Position numbers and translations under genes: made by a program. The notes under the pieces were generated by a model. That model did no database searches and was not told where the DNA came from. It saw nothing but the letters and a program-made list of their open reading frames with translations. From NCBI GenBank assembly GCA_021295695.1, contig JAGWBW010000023.1, forward strand, positions 4,626 to 46,276: a stretch of DNA of 41,651 nt, in the 5' to 3' direction. The stretch comes from Candidatus Latescibacterota bacterium (GTDB lineage Bacteria; Latescibacterota; UBA2968). Position 1 is the stretch's first letter. The number at the start of each line of letters is the position of its first letter. Positions 7,354 to 16,974 of the stretch are shown here, piece after piece.

Positions 7354-9227
7354 ACAGGTGTACCGCGTTTTTTTAGCATGATCATAAGTAGAGCAATATC
7401 CGCAGGCGAAATGCCGGGAATGCGAGATGCCTGCCCCAGTGAGCGGGGTCTGATACGGGTGAATTTTTCAACAGCTTCATTTCGCAAAGCGGCAATGGCA
7501 TCATAGTTAAAGTTTTGGGGAATGTATTTTTTTTCCAAATTGTGAAAGCGTTGCACCTGTTCTTCTTGTCGGTCGAGATATCCTTCGTATTTGAGTTCAA
7601 TTTCGACTGATTCACACACATCCTCGGGCAGGGTTTCAGAGGCAGGTGACAATTGGGTGACAATGTTGTAAGATAATTCTGGGCGTCGCAAAAGTTCGGC
7701 GAGTGTCACCGCGCGTTTCAACGGAGAAGAATGCGATGCTTTGAGTGTTGTTTGTACATTGTCAGTTGGGGTGAGGCGCATTGATCGCAGCCGTTTGATT
7801 TCTTCATCGATTTGTCGTTTGCGTTTGCAAAAGCGGTTATACGCCTCGTCGGAAAGCAGGCCAATTTTTCGTCCGAGTTCGCACAGGCGCAAATCCGCGT
7901 TGTCCTGCCGCAAGAGCAGACGATATTCGGCCAGCGAGGTAAACATGCGATAGGGTTCTTCTGTGCCTTTGGTCACGAGGTCGTCAATTAGTACGCCGAT
8001 ATAAGCCTGGGAGCGATCCAGGATTATGGGATCATCTCCTCGGGCTATCAAGGCGGCGTTGATGCCCGCCATAATCCCCTGTCCAGCGGCTTCTTCGTAT
8101 CCAGTGGTGCCGTTGATTTGTCCCGCAAAAAACAGACCGGCGATGGGTTTGGTTTCCAGGGTGGGATGGATTTGCGTTGGAGGCACATAGTCGTATTCGA
8201 CGGCATAGGCCGGGCGCATGATTTCGGCTCGTTCAAGACCGGGAATACTGCGTACAACCTCGACCTGCACATCTTCGGGCAGGCTCATCGACAGGCCATT
8301 GAGATAGACTTCAAGGGTGTGATACCCTTCGGGCTCGAGAAAAATTTGATGCCCATCCTTGTCGGGAAAACGCACAATTTTGTCCTCTACCGAGGGGCAA
8401 TATCGAGGTCCTACCCCCTGGATGCGTCCGCTGTACATGGCCGAGCGATCCAGATTATTGCGAATAATATCGTGCGTTTTTTGCACGGTCATTGTGAGAT
8501 GACAACTGAGTTGCTCTTGCTCAATGCAGTCGGTATGGTAGGAAAAGGGTCGGGGGTCGGCATCGCCGGGTTGCTCTTCGCATGTGTCAAAGTCGATGCT
8601 GCGCGCATTGACGCGCGGTGGGGTGCCGGTTTTGAGCCGTCCGAGTTCAAAGCCGAGTTGCGAGAGGCCGTCAGATGCTTTGTCGGCTGCTTGCTCACCT
8701 GCGCGACCCGCACTGTAGGAAAAATCGCCCACATGAATGAGGCCCTTGAGGAAGGTGCCTGTGGTCAGAATTACGGTTTTGGCGGCAAAAACCGTTTTGG
8801 CTTTGGTAACCACGCCCTCAATACGTCTGTTTTTGACCACGAGATCTTCGAGTAAGCCCTGTTTGACATCGAGGTATGGCTGGTTTTCGACTATTTCTTT
8901 TATGCGAAATTGATATGCTTTTTTATCAGCCTGTGCCCGGGGAGCCTGTACGGCGGGTCCTCTGCGCCGATTGAGCATGCGAAATTGCAAACCCGTGGCG
9001 TCAATATTGAGACCCATTTCACCGCCCAGAGCATCAATTTCGCGCACCATATGGCCTTTTGCAATACCGCCAATGGCCGGGTTGCACGACATCTGCGCGA
9101 TGGTGTCGAGGTTCATGGTCAGCAGCAGTGTTTCACAGCCCATGCGCGCAGAGGCCAGCGCGGCTTCTGCACCTGCATGCCCGCCGCCAACAACAATGAC
9201 GTCGTATTTTTTATCGTAGATCGACAT
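7350..9227 (-). CDS. mnmG: tRNA uridine-5-carboxymethylaminomethyl modification enzyme MnmG (GidA)
   Basis: FAD-dependent partner of MnmE that adds the carboxymethylaminomethyl group to the wobble uridine of certain tRNAs. 625 residues, full length. The FAD-binding motif [20 protein letters not shown] opens the protein, and [20 protein letters not shown] and [15 protein letters not shown] follow. [14 protein letters not shown] is present, and the C-terminal MnmE/tRNA-binding helical domain starts near [10 protein letters not shown]. The gene lies 15 bp after bioB and overlaps the SirB1-like gene. No clear ribosome site is visible at the start. Confidence 0.97.
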   Translation of the reverse strand: MSIYDKKYDVIVVGGGHAGAEAALASARMGCETLLLTMNLDTIAQMSCNPAIGGIAKGHMVREIDALGGEMGLNIDATGLQFRMLNRRRGPAVQAPRAQADKKAYQFRIKEIVENQPYLDVKQGLLEDLVVKNRRIEGVVTKAKTVFAAKTVILTTGTFLKGLIHVGDFSYSAGRAGEQAADKASDGLSQLGFELGRLKTGTPPRVNARSIDFDTCEEQPGDADPRPFSYHTDCIEQEQLSCHLTMTVQKTHDIIRNNLDRSAMYSGRIQGVGPRYCPSVEDKIVRFPDKDGHQIFLEPEGYHTLEVYLNGLSMSLPEDVQVEVVRSIPGLERAEIMRPAYAVEYDYVPPTQIHPTLETKPIAGLFFAGQINGTTGYEEAAGQGIMAGINAALIARGDDPIILDRSQAYIGVLIDDLVTKGTEEPYRMFTSLAEYRLLLRQDNADLRLCELGRKIGLLSDEAYNRFCKRKRQIDEEIKRLRSMRLTPTDNVQTTLKASHSSPLKRAVTLAELLRRPELSYNIVTQLSPASETLPEDVCESVEIELKYEGYLDRQEEQVQRFHNLEKKYIPQNFNYDAIAALRNEAVEKFTRIRPRSLGQASRIPGISPADIALLMIMLKKRGTPV

Positions 9228-9241
9228 ATTTGTTTTTATTT

Positions 9242-10258
9242 TTATGCGTGTGTGCCAATCGCCAGAAGCTGATCGTTTTGCGATTCGCTTTGTATTGTTT
9301 CAACTTCAAATCCCAGATCGGCAATCATCTGGTGTGTATCTTTTACATCCAGGCCACCTGTGGTCAAATATCCTTCCATGAAGAGCGAGTTAGCCGGGTA
9401 CAGTGCCAGGGGTTGGAGAGATCTGAGATTTTTTTCTCGACCGCCTGCCACGCGAATTTCGGTTGATGGGTTGATAAAGCGGAAGAGACACAATGCGCGC
9501 AGACAATCGTGTGGGGTCAAAGAGTTTTGATTCGACAGAGGCGTGCCCGCGATGGGGTGCAGGAAATTGACGGGAATGGAGTTGACGCCGAGATCGCGCA
9601 AAGACAGGGCCATGTCAATGATGTCATCATGGGTTTCCCCCATGCCAATAATGCCGCCGCTGCACGTATCCAGGCCCGCTTTTTGGATGTTGTACAGGGT
9701 TTTCATGCGGTCTGCGTAGGTATGCGTGGATACAATATGCGGTGTGTGTGCTTTGCTGGTATTGAGGTTGTGATTGACGCGATCGACGCCCGCGTCTTTT
9801 AAGCGCTGTGCTTTTTTGCCCGTCAGCAAGCCCAAACAACAACAGATGTCGATATCTACTTCCCGTTTGATCTGGCGGACTATACCTGTAATGGCATCAA
9901 CTTCATTATCGGTGGGCGCGCGTCCGCTCGTAACAATGCAGTAGCGATACGCGCCGTTTTCTTTCGCGTTGCGGGCTGCATCTATCATTTCACGGGCTGG
10001 TCGCAGGGGATATTTATCAATCGGTGCGTTTGAGACGGCCGATTGCGAGCAATAGGCGCAGTCTTCGGGACACAAACCACTTTTGGCATTCATCAGCACA
10101 TGGATGTGTACTTTGCTCCCAAAATAATGATGGCGCACCTGGTATGCCGCGTGCAAAAGCGGCAGGATATCGCGATCAGGCGTTTGAAGAACAGCGTGCA
10201 TTTCAGCGGTTGACAAGTTGGTCCCGGAGAGGGTCTTTTGGGCATAAGAGGTGTACAT
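9242..10258 (-). CDS. bioB: Biotin synthase
   Basis: Radical SAM enzyme that inserts sulfur into dethiobiotin, the last step of biotin synthesis. 338 residues with the radical SAM cluster Cys63, Cys67 and Cys70 ([14 protein letters not shown]). [31 protein letters not shown] and the auxiliary-cluster region [13 protein letters not shown] are conserved. No other bio genes are in the window, but biotin users (accB, accC) lie 2-3 kb away on the other strand. It is transcribed with mnmG. Confidence 0.96.
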   Translation of the reverse strand: MYTSYAQKTLSGTNLSTAEMHAVLQTPDRDILPLLHAAYQVRHHYFGSKVHIHVLMNAKSGLCPEDCAYCSQSAVSNAPIDKYPLRPAREMIDAARNAKENGAYRYCIVTSGRAPTDNEVDAITGIVRQIKREVDIDICCCLGLLTGKKAQRLKDAGVDRVNHNLNTSKAHTPHIVSTHTYADRMKTLYNIQKAGLDTCSGGIIGMGETHDDIIDMALSLRDLGVNSIPVNFLHPIAGTPLSNQNSLTPHDCLRALCLFRFINPSTEIRVAGGREKNLRSLQPLALYPANSLFMEGYLTTGGLDVKDTHQMIADLGFEVETIQSESQNDQLLAIGTHA

Positions 10259-10288
10259 AGTATGTCCTGAATGTCTATACTTTTTGGG

Positions 10289-10810
10289 TTATCGATAAAA
10301 TGCAAGGCCAAGGGCCGCGGTTACAACAATGGCCAGAGCGGGATGCAGACCGAGAAAGTTGATGGCTGCAAAAGCAGCGATCGCAATGAGAGCCGTGTGC
10401 CAGGAGGTAACGGATTTGGGACACATTTCCCAGACCACGACGATTAAAAGCCCGACGACTGCTGGACGCACGGCTTTGAGCATGGCCTGTACGAGAGGCG
10501 TATCCTTATAGTTCATGAAAAACAGACCGAGGACCATCATCATGAGCAATGAGGGGAATACCGTGCCAAAGAGCGCGACCACAAGGCCAGGTATGTCGGC
10601 GACCTGGTATCCTATATATGCAGCCATTTTTGTGGCAATAGGACCGGGAAGAGCATAGCCCATTGCAAGGGCGTCTGTAAATTCTTCTATGGTCATCCAC
10701 GCATTGCGATCGACGACTTCTTCTTGAATGAGGGGGATCATCGAAGGACCGCCGCCATAGGCAAAAACGCCGACTTTGGTGAATGAAACAAACAGGTGCC
10801 ACAGCTTCAC
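10289..10810 (-). CDS. One-domain chromate transporter (CHR family)
   Basis: 173-residue membrane protein with a single CHR domain. The family hallmarks FTKVGVFAYGGGPSMIPLIQEEVV and ALAMGYALPGPIATKMAAYIGY are present, followed by three or four hydrophobic segments. Family members export chromate or act on unknown anions. Short CHR proteins usually work as pairs encoded side by side, but no second one is visible here. I take the GTG at 10810 because AAGGAG lies seven bases upstream; the ATG at 10831 has no such site. Confidence 0.82.
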   Translation of the reverse strand: MKLWHLFVSFTKVGVFAYGGGPSMIPLIQEEVVDRNAWMTIEEFTDALAMGYALPGPIATKMAAYIGYQVADIPGLVVALFGTVFPSLLMMMVLGLFFMNYKDTPLVQAMLKAVRPAVVGLLIVVVWEMCPKSVTSWHTALIAIAAFAAINFLGLHPALAIVVTAALGLAFYR

Positions 10811-10880
10811 TAAGGTGCTCCTTGCAAGCATAACAGATTGTTAAACATCAATGTTATGAATAGAATCGCTTCTTATAGCA

Positions 10881-10900
10881 AAATGGAAATATATCCATTT
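10881..10900. promoter_or_regulatory. Inverted repeat, possible operator
   Basis: AAATGGA and TCCATTT are separated by six AT bases, about 70 bp upstream of the chromate transporter start. The symmetry suits a dimeric regulator; no regulator is identified. Confidence 0.35.
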
Positions 10901-11090
10901 CGCGCTTATGAAACAAGGTAAATCACATCGGGAATCATCGAAATTGCTGGCTGATTTTACATTGGATTTTTTGGTCAGATTTTTTACATTTGAACACGAT
11001 TTTGTTGCGCGTTAATCTATTTTTGTGTAATTGTGCGGGAAGACGGCGCAATAGAAATGGGATAAGATCTGGTTTAATTTTTGTTTATCG

Positions 11091-11119
11091 TTGACAATCT
11101 CGGACCTTTTTCCTATTAT
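11091..11119 (+). promoter_or_regulatory. Strong promoter of the TPR gene
   Basis: TTGACA at 11091-11096, 17-bp spacer and TATTAT at 11114-11119. Transcription should begin near 11126. This rules out a TTG start at 11091 and places the TPR start at ATG 11151. Confidence 0.75.
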
Positions 11120-11150
11120 GCCCGCTCTTTTTCAGCGGCGATTTACTCCC

Positions 11151-11864
11151 ATGTCGGTATTAAAAAAACTCCAAAAAATCTATGATCAAAATCCGACGTC
11201 CATTTTATTTGCGCGCCTGGCAGATGGGTTGTTGCTGGAAGGAGAGGTCGCACGCGCAATTGAGGTTTGTCGCCGCGGATTGCGCTATCGACCGTCATAT
11301 ACAGCGGGCTATGTGGTGATGGGTAAGTGCTATCATGCGGCCGGGCATTATGAAGAAGCGCGTCTGGCGTTTCAAAGGGTATTGCAATTAGATGCCGGTC
11401 ATCTTGCCGCATGTTGGTATATGGGCAAAATCGCTTTGCAATTGGGCCGTGACGACCTCGCGCTCAAATATTTTGAACAGGCTCATGTACGCGACCCATT
11501 TAGTCCCGAACTCATAGAACAGATTCGCAAACTCAAGGGCGAGGAGGTTGAAGAGGAGCAGGACAGCGGTCCTGGAGTCATACCAGAGAGCGAGGTATTT
11601 GCTCAGGCTCTCCTGGAGGAAGATGGCGAGGATGATTTAGATACGCTGGTCACATCGCTTAAACGCGAGCCAAAATCCGGGGGGGAGGTCCCTGTTATTG
11701 CAACGAAAACGCTGGCTGAGCTGTACGCGAGTCAGGGCCTTATTCCTGAGGCCATCGCAGTTTTGGAACAGGTGATTGCACGCGAGCCCGACAATGAGCA
11801 TATTATTGCCCGCCTGGATGCGTTGCGGAATCTGCCGGAATCAGAGGGATCAAAGTATGGCTGA
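11151..11864 (+). CDS. Tetratricopeptide-repeat protein
   Basis: 237 residues made mostly of TPR helices: repeats at about residues 16-49, 50-83 and 84-117 (AGHYEEARLAFQRVLQLDAG is a textbook repeat), an acidic linker (EEVEEEQDSG, about 130-175) and a final repeat (ASQGLIPEAIAVLEQVIARE, about 200-220). Such proteins are scaffolds that hold partners together; no partner is identified. The frame is open back to 11091, but that region is the promoter. No Shine-Dalgarno is seen before 11151. It lies upstream of efp. Confidence 0.8.
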   Translation: MSVLKKLQKIYDQNPTSILFARLADGLLLEGEVARAIEVCRRGLRYRPSYTAGYVVMGKCYHAAGHYEEARLAFQRVLQLDAGHLAACWYMGKIALQLGRDDLALKYFEQAHVRDPFSPELIEQIRKLKGEEVEEEQDSGPGVIPESEVFAQALLEEDGEDDLDTLVTSLKREPKSGGEVPVIATKTLAELYASQGLIPEAIAVLEQVIAREPDNEHIIARLDALRNLPESEGSKYG

Positions 11865-11955
11865 ATCTGTCGATGTCGTAGTGGCGATGTATCTTTTAAA
11901 TTATGCCAGGACGAAAGAGGAACTTCTCAATTTTGTCCAGGTGGCTTATATATAG
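11857..11955 (+). CDS. Possible 32-residue small protein
   Basis: ATG 11857 overlaps the end of the TPR gene by eight bases and gives MAESVDVVVAMYLLNYARTK and on to TAG at 11953. The composition is protein-like, and the overlap would allow coupling, but there is no family and no clear ribosome site. It may be the start of a lost longer gene. Confidence 0.25.
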   Translation: MAESVDVVVAMYLLNYARTKEELLNFVQVAYI

Positions 11956-11989
11956 ACTGCAGTAACACAACCCATTTAAGGATAATTTT

Positions 11990-12547
11990 ATGGTTTCTAC
12001 TTCTGACTTTCGCAATGGTATGGTTATTCGCCTGGATGGGCAGCTTTTTTTTATGACCGAGTTTGAGCATTTTAAGCCCGGCAAAGGTGCTGCGGTCGTG
12101 CGCACCAAGCTCAAGAGTGTAAAGTCGGGCGCTGTGATTGACCGCACATTTCGGTCGGGCGACAAAGTAGATGATGTTCGCCTGGAAAAACGAAAGAGCC
12201 AATACTTATATAAACAAGATGCATTTTACATTTTTATGGATACCCGCACCTACGACCAATACGAAGTATCTACAGAGACTGTGGGCGATGCGCAAAAGCT
12301 GTTGCAGGAAAATGAGATTATCGATGTACTGATTGCCGAGGGAAATGCCCTGGGTGTGGAACTGCCCATTTTTGTGGAATTGAAAGTCGATCAAACCGAT
12401 CCCGGCTTGCGAGGCGATACGGCCACTGGCGGCACAAAGCCCGCGCGCGTAGAAACCGGGGCGACGGTGCAGGTTCCGCTATTTGTCGAGATTGGTGATG
12501 TGTTAAAAATTGATACGCGCACCCAATCTTATGTCGAACGGGTTTAG
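11990..12547 (+). CDS. efp: Elongation factor P
   Basis: Rescues ribosomes stalled at proline runs. 185 residues with the three beta domains: KOW-like N-terminus (FRNGMVIRLDGQLFFMTEFE), OB domain II, and a C-terminal domain with the signature GDTATGGTKPARVETGATV. The modification loop HFKPGKGAA carries Lys32 at the position beta-lysylated or otherwise modified in other bacteria. No modification enzyme is seen here. AAGGA lies before the ATG. It is followed ten bases later by accB, a common order in bacteria. Confidence 0.96.
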   Translation: MVSTSDFRNGMVIRLDGQLFFMTEFEHFKPGKGAAVVRTKLKSVKSGAVIDRTFRSGDKVDDVRLEKRKSQYLYKQDAFYIFMDTRTYDQYEVSTETVGDAQKLLQENEIIDVLIAEGNALGVELPIFVELKVDQTDPGLRGDTATGGTKPARVETGATVQVPLFVEIGDVLKIDTRTQSYVERV

Positions 12548-12556
12548 GAGATCATT

Positions 12557-13042
12557 GTGAAAATTTCCAAACAGATAATAGCGAGTGCAAAAGAACTCAT
12601 CAATCTGATTGGTGCCGATGATGTGCAGGAAGTTGAGATTGAACGCAAGCTTTTTGGGCGCGGGCGCATTCGCATTGTGCGTGCAAGTGAGCAAGCCCCC
12701 ATTTTGCAAACGCTGGCCGCACCGCCGGCGTCAGCATCTGCACCTGTTGATGCACCTGAATCTTCGGCTGAAGATGTTGTAGGTGAAGACGCTGGCCGCT
12801 ATCACACTTTGCGTTCGCCCATGGTGGGTATGTTTTATCAATCGCCAAACCCCGAAGCACCGCCTTATGCAACAGAAGGCGATGAGGTGACGAGAGGACA
12901 GACCCTGTGTATTATTGAAGCCATGAAAATTATGAATGAAATCGAGTGCGATGTGAATGGTCGGGTGGTGCGCGTACTGGTTGAAAATGCCGCGCCCGTC
13001 GAATACAATACGCCCTTGTTTTTGATTGATCCACAAAAGTAG
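12557..13042 (+). CDS. accB: Biotin carboxyl carrier protein of acetyl-CoA carboxylase
   Basis: Carries biotin between the carboxylase and transferase parts of acetyl-CoA carboxylase. 161 residues: a helical N-terminus, an Ala/Pro-rich linker (about 52-70) and the biotinyl domain from RYHTLRSPMVGMFY to the end. The biotinylation motif is EAMKIMNE with Lys124. Starts at GTG 12557, with TAGGAG upstream. Followed by accC after 98 bp. Confidence 0.95.
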   Translation: MKISKQIIASAKELINLIGADDVQEVEIERKLFGRGRIRIVRASEQAPILQTLAAPPASASAPVDAPESSAEDVVGEDAGRYHTLRSPMVGMFYQSPNPEAPPYATEGDEVTRGQTLCIIEAMKIMNEIECDVNGRVVRVLVENAAPVEYNTPLFLIDPQK

Positions 13043-13140
13043 TCGTGACCCTTTCGGGGATGCGCGTTCGCTTATTATCGCTTGCCCTCCCCCTGCGAAT
13101 GAGCAGGCCCTGTTGACTTTTCCTTTTTGAGATCATACCC

Positions 13141-14484
13141 TTGTTTGAGAAAGTCCTCATTGCCGACCGCGGCGAGATTGCGCTGCGTATTATCCGAGCC
13201 TGTAAAGAGTTGGGCTTGAAAACTGTGGCCGTTTACTCCGAAGCGGATAGCAATTCTCTGCATGTCGGTATGGCAGATGAAGATGTTTGTATTGGTCCAC
13301 CTCCTGGGGAGCAAAGTTATCGAAATATCCCGCGCATTTTAAGTGCTGCTGAAGTGACTGATGCCGATGCGATTCATCCGGGCTATGGGCCGCTGGCCGA
13401 GAATGCCGAGTTTGCCGAAATTTGCGGCACCTGCGGCATTGTTTTTATTGGCCCATCTGCCGAAGCGATACGCAAAATGGGCGATAAGGCCATCGCACGA
13501 GAGACCATGCAAGAGGCCGGTGTGCCCGTTGCGCCGGGTACGGGGGTTTTGGAGAGCTATGAGGAGGCTCAAGAATCTGCACGTGACATTGGATATCCCG
13601 TGCGTCTCAAGGCTGTAGCAGGCGGAGGCGGACGGGGAATGCGCACTGTGTTTTCAGAGGGCGAGTTAGAACGCGCGTGGCAAATGGCACAGGCAGAGGC
13701 ACAGGCGGCATTTACGTCGGGTGCGCTCTATTTGGAAAAAGAGATTGTGCAGCCACGGCATGTGGAGATTCAAGTGCTGGGAGATTTGGCAGGGCGTATT
13801 GTGCATTTGGGGGAACGGGAGTGTTCGGTTCAGCGTCGGCACCAAAAGCTCATTGAAGAGTCGCCTTCTCCCGTAGTCGATGACGCCATGCGCCAGCGCA
13901 TGGGAGAGGCAGCGATTAAAGGTGCTCTTTCGGTTGGATATGCCAGTGCTGGTACGGTTGAGTTTTTGCTCGACGCTTCCGGTGATTTTTATTTTTTAGA
14001 AATGAACACGCGCATTCAGGTCGAGCATCCGGTTACGGAGATGGTGGCAAGTCTCGATCTGGTCAAATGGCAGATCCAAATCGCAGCCGGTGCTTCTCTT
14101 TCACTTTCTCAAGATCTATTTGATTTCAAAGGACATGCTATTGAGTGTCGGATCAATGCCGAAGACCCCGAGCACAATTTCAGGCCCTCGCCCGGTACAA
14201 TTACGTCTTTTCATATGCCAGGTGGCCCGGGTATTCGCATTGATTCACACGTATATACGGGATATACGGTTCCCCCGCAGTACGATTCCCTTTTGGCCAA
14301 GCTCATAGGGTATGGCGACACGCGCGACGAGGCAATTGCACGGGCGGTACGCGCACTCGAAGAGTTTGTGATCGAAGGCGTGCCAACAACTATTCCCTTT
14401 CACCTCCATGCTTTGCAACACGAGGATTTTAGAACAGGACGTGCAACAACAGAATTTGTGAACAAGTTGGGCTACGGTGGGTGA
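13141..14484 (+). CDS. accC: Biotin carboxylase subunit of acetyl-CoA carboxylase
   Basis: ATP-dependent carboxylation of the biotin on AccB. 447 residues, full length: N-terminal [23 protein letters not shown]-grasp glycine loop [30 protein letters not shown], and the active-site segment [18 protein letters not shown]. It starts with TTG 13141 and only a weak ribosome site. Two usually fixed spots differ: ADRGEIA for ANRGEIA, and [13 protein letters not shown] for HPGYGFLSENAEF. These are substitutions outside the catalytic residues, and function is expected. Confidence 0.94.
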   Translation: MFEKVLIADRGEIALRIIRACKELGLKTVAVYSEADSNSLHVGMADEDVCIGPPPGEQSYRNIPRILSAAEVTDADAIHPGYGPLAENAEFAEICGTCGIVFIGPSAEAIRKMGDKAIARETMQEAGVPVAPGTGVLESYEEAQESARDIGYPVRLKAVAGGGGRGMRTVFSEGELERAWQMAQAEAQAAFTSGALYLEKEIVQPRHVEIQVLGDLAGRIVHLGERECSVQRRHQKLIEESPSPVVDDAMRQRMGEAAIKGALSVGYASAGTVEFLLDASGDFYFLEMNTRIQVEHPVTEMVASLDLVKWQIQIAAGASLSLSQDLFDFKGHAIECRINAEDPEHNFRPSPGTITSFHMPGGPGIRIDSHVYTGYTVPPQYDSLLAKLIGYGDTRDEAIARAVRALEEFVIEGVPTTIPFHLHALQHEDFRTGRATTEFVNKLGYGG

Positions 14485-14526
14485 ATCCCATTCTCACCCA
14501 TAGGCAAAGGTATAAAGGAGCAGAAA

Positions 14527-14910
14527 ATGTCGGATATTCCAGAAGATTTACTTTTTAATAGCGATCACGACTGGGTTCGGATTGAGGGCGATACGGGCAC
14601 ATGTGGGATTACGGATTACGCGCAGGGAGAACTGGGCGATATTGTGTTTTTAGAATTGCCAGAGATTGGCGATTTTGTCGCGCAGGGAGAATCCTATGGC
14701 ATAATTGAGGCGGTCAAGACTGTGTCCGATCTCATTGCACCGGTTTCGGGTGAGGTGGTTGATGTCAATATCCAGTTGACAGATGATGCTGCTCTGGTCA
14801 ATGACGATCCTTATGGAGAGGGATGGATGATTCAAGTGCGCCTTTCAGATCCTTCAGAGACAGAGTTTTTAATGGATGCACCTGCCTATGCAGGCCTGGT
14901 TGATGAGTAA
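14527..14910 (+). CDS. gcvH: Glycine cleavage system H protein
   Basis: Lipoyl carrier protein of 127 residues. The lipoyl Lys64 sits in ESYGIIEAVKTVSDLIAP, and the N-terminal HDWVRIEGDTGTCGITDYAQ is the family start. AAGGAGC lies seven bases before the ATG. The other glycine cleavage genes (T, P1, P2) are not in the window. It follows the biotin carrier and carboxylase genes and is closed by a terminator at 15042. It may serve glycine cleavage encoded elsewhere or lipoate assembly. Confidence 0.94.
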   Translation: MSDIPEDLLFNSDHDWVRIEGDTGTCGITDYAQGELGDIVFLELPEIGDFVAQGESYGIIEAVKTVSDLIAPVSGEVVDVNIQLTDDAALVNDDPYGEGWMIQVRLSDPSETEFLMDAPAYAGLVDE

Positions 14911-15041
14911 GAGATGTAACGCCATTTTGCCCGATCTGTGAGAAAGAGGATTTGCGCAATGCGTATTCAAACGGGTGTCAATTCTGAGTTTGAATACCAA
15001 TTGTGGCCTGCTGCCATCAATTTCTAAGGCACTATGAATGT

Positions 15042-15077
15042 GGCCGAGTACAAGCATGTTGTGCTCGGCCTTATTTT
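15042..15077 (+). terminator. Rho-independent terminator after gcvH
   Basis: GGCCGAGTAC pairs with GTGCTCGGCC (one T-G pair) around a 9-nt loop, followed by TTATTTTTT. It ends the efp-accBC-gcvH transcription run. Confidence 0.8.
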
Positions 15078-15136
15078 TTGATTACATTTTAGTTTGAATT
15101 TTACACCAAATGTGGCAATCCTATCCCTGATGTACT

Positions 15137-15160
15137 AAAAGTTCGGAGAAAAGTTCGGAG
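15137..15160. repeat. Two exact tandem copies of a 12-bp unit
   Basis: AAAAGTTCGGAG occurs twice back to back and is followed by AAAA, the beginning of a third copy. It lies upstream of the palindrome pair and the HNH promoter. Confidence 0.7.
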
Positions 15161-15201
15161 AAAACGGATTCAGTATAGCAGGTCAAATGGTTTATTCCAC
15201 C

Positions 15202-15245
15202 ACAATATATTGTATATTTTCTTGAAAATGACTTACAATATATTG
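15202..15245. promoter_or_regulatory. Paired AT-rich palindromes, possible operator
   Basis: ACAATATATTGT (15202-15213) is a perfect 12-bp palindrome. ACAATATATTGC (15235-15246) repeats it with one change, 33 bp further on, about three turns of the helix. They lie 30-70 bp upstream of the promoter at 15275, as expected for sites bound by a cooperating dimeric regulator. Confidence 0.45.
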
Positions 15246-15274
15246 CGTCGCTGTTTAAGGGCAGTGAATAAGGC

Positions 15275-15303
15275 TTGACACCTTGTAGTCAATGCGATAT
15301 ATC
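15275..15303 (+). promoter_or_regulatory. Promoter of the HNH-trpS run
   Basis: TTGACA at 15275-15280, 17-bp spacer and TATATC at 15298-15303. The ATG of the HNH gene follows at 15367, with GAGGTG at 15354-15359. Confidence 0.7.
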
Positions 15304-15366
15304 ATGAGGATTTATGGGAGAGAGTGGCTGGGATGAGGCTAATCGCTATTTTTGAGGTGCTTTATC

Positions 15367-15894
15367 ATGCCCGTGACGATGCCCACAGTGCTCAATCAGT
15401 CTGTGCTGGTGCTCAATCAGAGTTACGAACCTCTGCATGTGTGTTCTGTGCGCAGGGCTATTGTGCTGGTTTTTCGAGGTCGCGCTGAAGTGGTTGAAGC
15501 GGCCGACTCTCGTATCCATACGGTGAGCGATTCATTCCCCGTGCCGAGCGTGGTGCGTCTGGCTGTATATGTGCGCGTGCCTCCAAAGCCACTCGCCTTG
15601 ACCAAGCGCAATATCTTAAAACGCGATGGGTTCCAGTGTCAGTATTGTGGTGTTCGCCGCGGTCCATTTACTATTGATCATGTGGTGCCGAGGTCTCACA
15701 ATGGGCGCAATTCATGGGACAATCTGGTCTGCGCCTGTCATCGGTGCAACAACCGCAAGGGCGACAATACGCCTGCGGAAGTCGGTTTAGCATTATTGCG
15801 CAAGCCACAGTCTCCCAACCGCGTGACCTTTATTCGACATCATATTGGGGTGCCAGATCGCCGCTGGCGTCCCTATCTTTTTATGGATGATTAA
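15367..15894 (+). CDS. HNH endonuclease-domain protein
   Basis: 175-residue protein of a widespread single-copy type. The N-terminal part (VLVLNQSYEPLHVCSVRRAI) is the usual lead. The HNH domain follows with two CxxC zinc pairs (CQYCG and CHRCN) and the core FTIDHVVPRSHNGRNSWDN. His in the DHV motif and the Asn-Asn of the CNNRKGD segment are the expected catalytic and structural residues. The role is unknown; relatives are chromosomal, with no modification partner. ATG 15367 is preferred over an upstream TTG at 15352 because GAGGTG is correctly spaced. It lies 12 bp before trpS. Confidence 0.85.
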   Translation: MPVTMPTVLNQSVLVLNQSYEPLHVCSVRRAIVLVFRGRAEVVEAADSRIHTVSDSFPVPSVVRLAVYVRVPPKPLALTKRNILKRDGFQCQYCGVRRGPFTIDHVVPRSHNGRNSWDNLVCACHRCNNRKGDNTPAEVGLALLRKPQSPNRVTFIRHHIGVPDRRWRPYLFMDD

Positions 15895-15906
15895 AAGCGG
15901 AAACTG

Positions 15907-16974
15907 ATGGAAAAAAAGCGAATTTTGACAGGTGATCGGCCCACAGGGCGTTTGCATCTGGGGCACTATGTCGGGTCTTTGAAAAACCGCGTGGCCTTGC
16001 AAGATGATTACGAGTGCTATTTTTTAGTGGCTGACCTGCACATGTTGACCACGCAGCCCCAAAAAGAATATATCGATGCACTGCGTGAAAATATCTATGA
16101 GATGGTGTTGGATTATTTGTCTTTGGGTATAGATCCAGAAAAATCGACCATCTATTTGCAATCGGCCATTCACGCTGTGTACGAAATGAATCTGTTTTTT
16201 GAGATGCTCGTGACATTGCCCCGCGTGGCGCGGTTGCCCAGTGTAAAAGATATGGCACGCGCGGCGAATATGACAGATGAGGCAATTCCATTTGGTCTGA
16301 TCGGGTATCCCGTGCTTCAAAGTGCCGATATTTTGATGCCGCGCGCACATGTTGTGCCGGTGGGAAAAGACAATGAGGCACACGTTGAAGTGACGCGAGA
16401 AATTGCGCGTCGGTTCAACGCGTATTACGGCGATGTATTTCCCATTCCCGAACTGCTCATGGGCGATGTGCCTACTCTGGTGGGGACCGATGGACAGGCC
16501 AAGATGAGCAAAAGTCTCGACAATGCGATTTTTTTGTCTGACGATGAAAAGACGGTAGAAAAAAAAGTGCGCGGTATGTACACAGATCCCAATCGCATTC
16601 GCGCAGATATTCCGGGCACTGTTGAAGGCAATCCCGTATTTATCTATCACGATGCGTTTAATCCCAATATCGCTGAGGTTGAAGATCTCAAAACCCGCTA
16701 TCGTCAAGGCCGCGTGGGCGATGTCGAAGTGAAAGATAAATTGGCCCGCGCGCTCAATGTGTTTCTCGATCCTATCCGCCAACGCCGAGCGCATTTTGCG
16801 GCGCAGTCGGGTTATATCGAGCAAGTGATTTACGAAGGTACGCTCAAAACGCAAGCACTTGCACACGAAACTCTTGTAGCTATGAAAAAGGCGATGGGTT
16901 TTACCGGCGTATGGAATCGGATTTCTCGCAAAGCGCGAGATAGAATGAAAAAACAAGAGAAGGAGGCGCGATGA
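15907..16974 (+). CDS. trpS: Tryptophanyl-tRNA synthetase
   Basis: Class I synthetase charging tRNA-Trp. 355 residues. The first signature is [10 protein letters not shown] (HIGH-type) and the second is [14 protein letters not shown] (KMSKS). The tryptophan-pocket region [21 protein letters not shown] is present. The stop overlaps the scpA start (ATGA). The C-terminal helix is lysine-rich and basic. Confidence 0.96.
   Translation: MEKKRILTGDRPTGRLHLGHYVGSLKNRVALQDDYECYFLVADLHMLTTQPQKEYIDALRENIYEMVLDYLSLGIDPEKSTIYLQSAIHAVYEMNLFFEMLVTLPRVARLPSVKDMARAANMTDEAIPFGLIGYPVLQSADILMPRAHVVPVGKDNEAHVEVTREIARRFNAYYGDVFPIPELLMGDVPTLVGTDGQAKMSKSLDNAIFLSDDEKTVEKKVRGMYTDPNRIRADIPGTVEGNPVFIYHDAFNPNIAEVEDLKTRYRQGRVGDVEVKDKLARALNVFLDPIRQRRAHFAAQSGYIEQVIYEGTLKTQALAHETLVAMKKAMGFTGVWNRISRKARDRMKKQEKEAR

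Larger units (their letters stand above)
10811..11150. other. Divergent intergenic region between the CHR transporter and TPR genes
   Basis: About 340 bp, AT-rich. It contains an inverted repeat at 10881-10900 and a clear plus-strand promoter at 11091-11119. I see no further gene or structured RNA. Confidence 0.6.
14911..15366. other. Intergenic region between gcvH and the HNH gene
   Basis: About 455 bp without a gene. It holds a terminator (15042-15077), a 12-bp tandem repeat (15137-15160), two copies of an AT-rich palindrome (15202-15245) and a promoter (15275-15303). The first 130 bp after gcvH show nothing I can name. Confidence 0.6.

Noticed and set aside
8118-8855. 245-residue plus-strand frame opposite mnmG
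   Set aside because: Antisense to conserved MnmG sequence; no start signals.
11091-11150. TTG start 20 codons upstream for the TPR protein
   Set aside because: Those bases form a consensus promoter (TTGACA-17-TATTAT), so they are upstream of or at the transcript start.
13141-14484. Possible loss of function in accC
   Set aside because: ADRGEIA and YGPLAENA differ from the usual, but ATP-grasp and biotin-site residues are all present.
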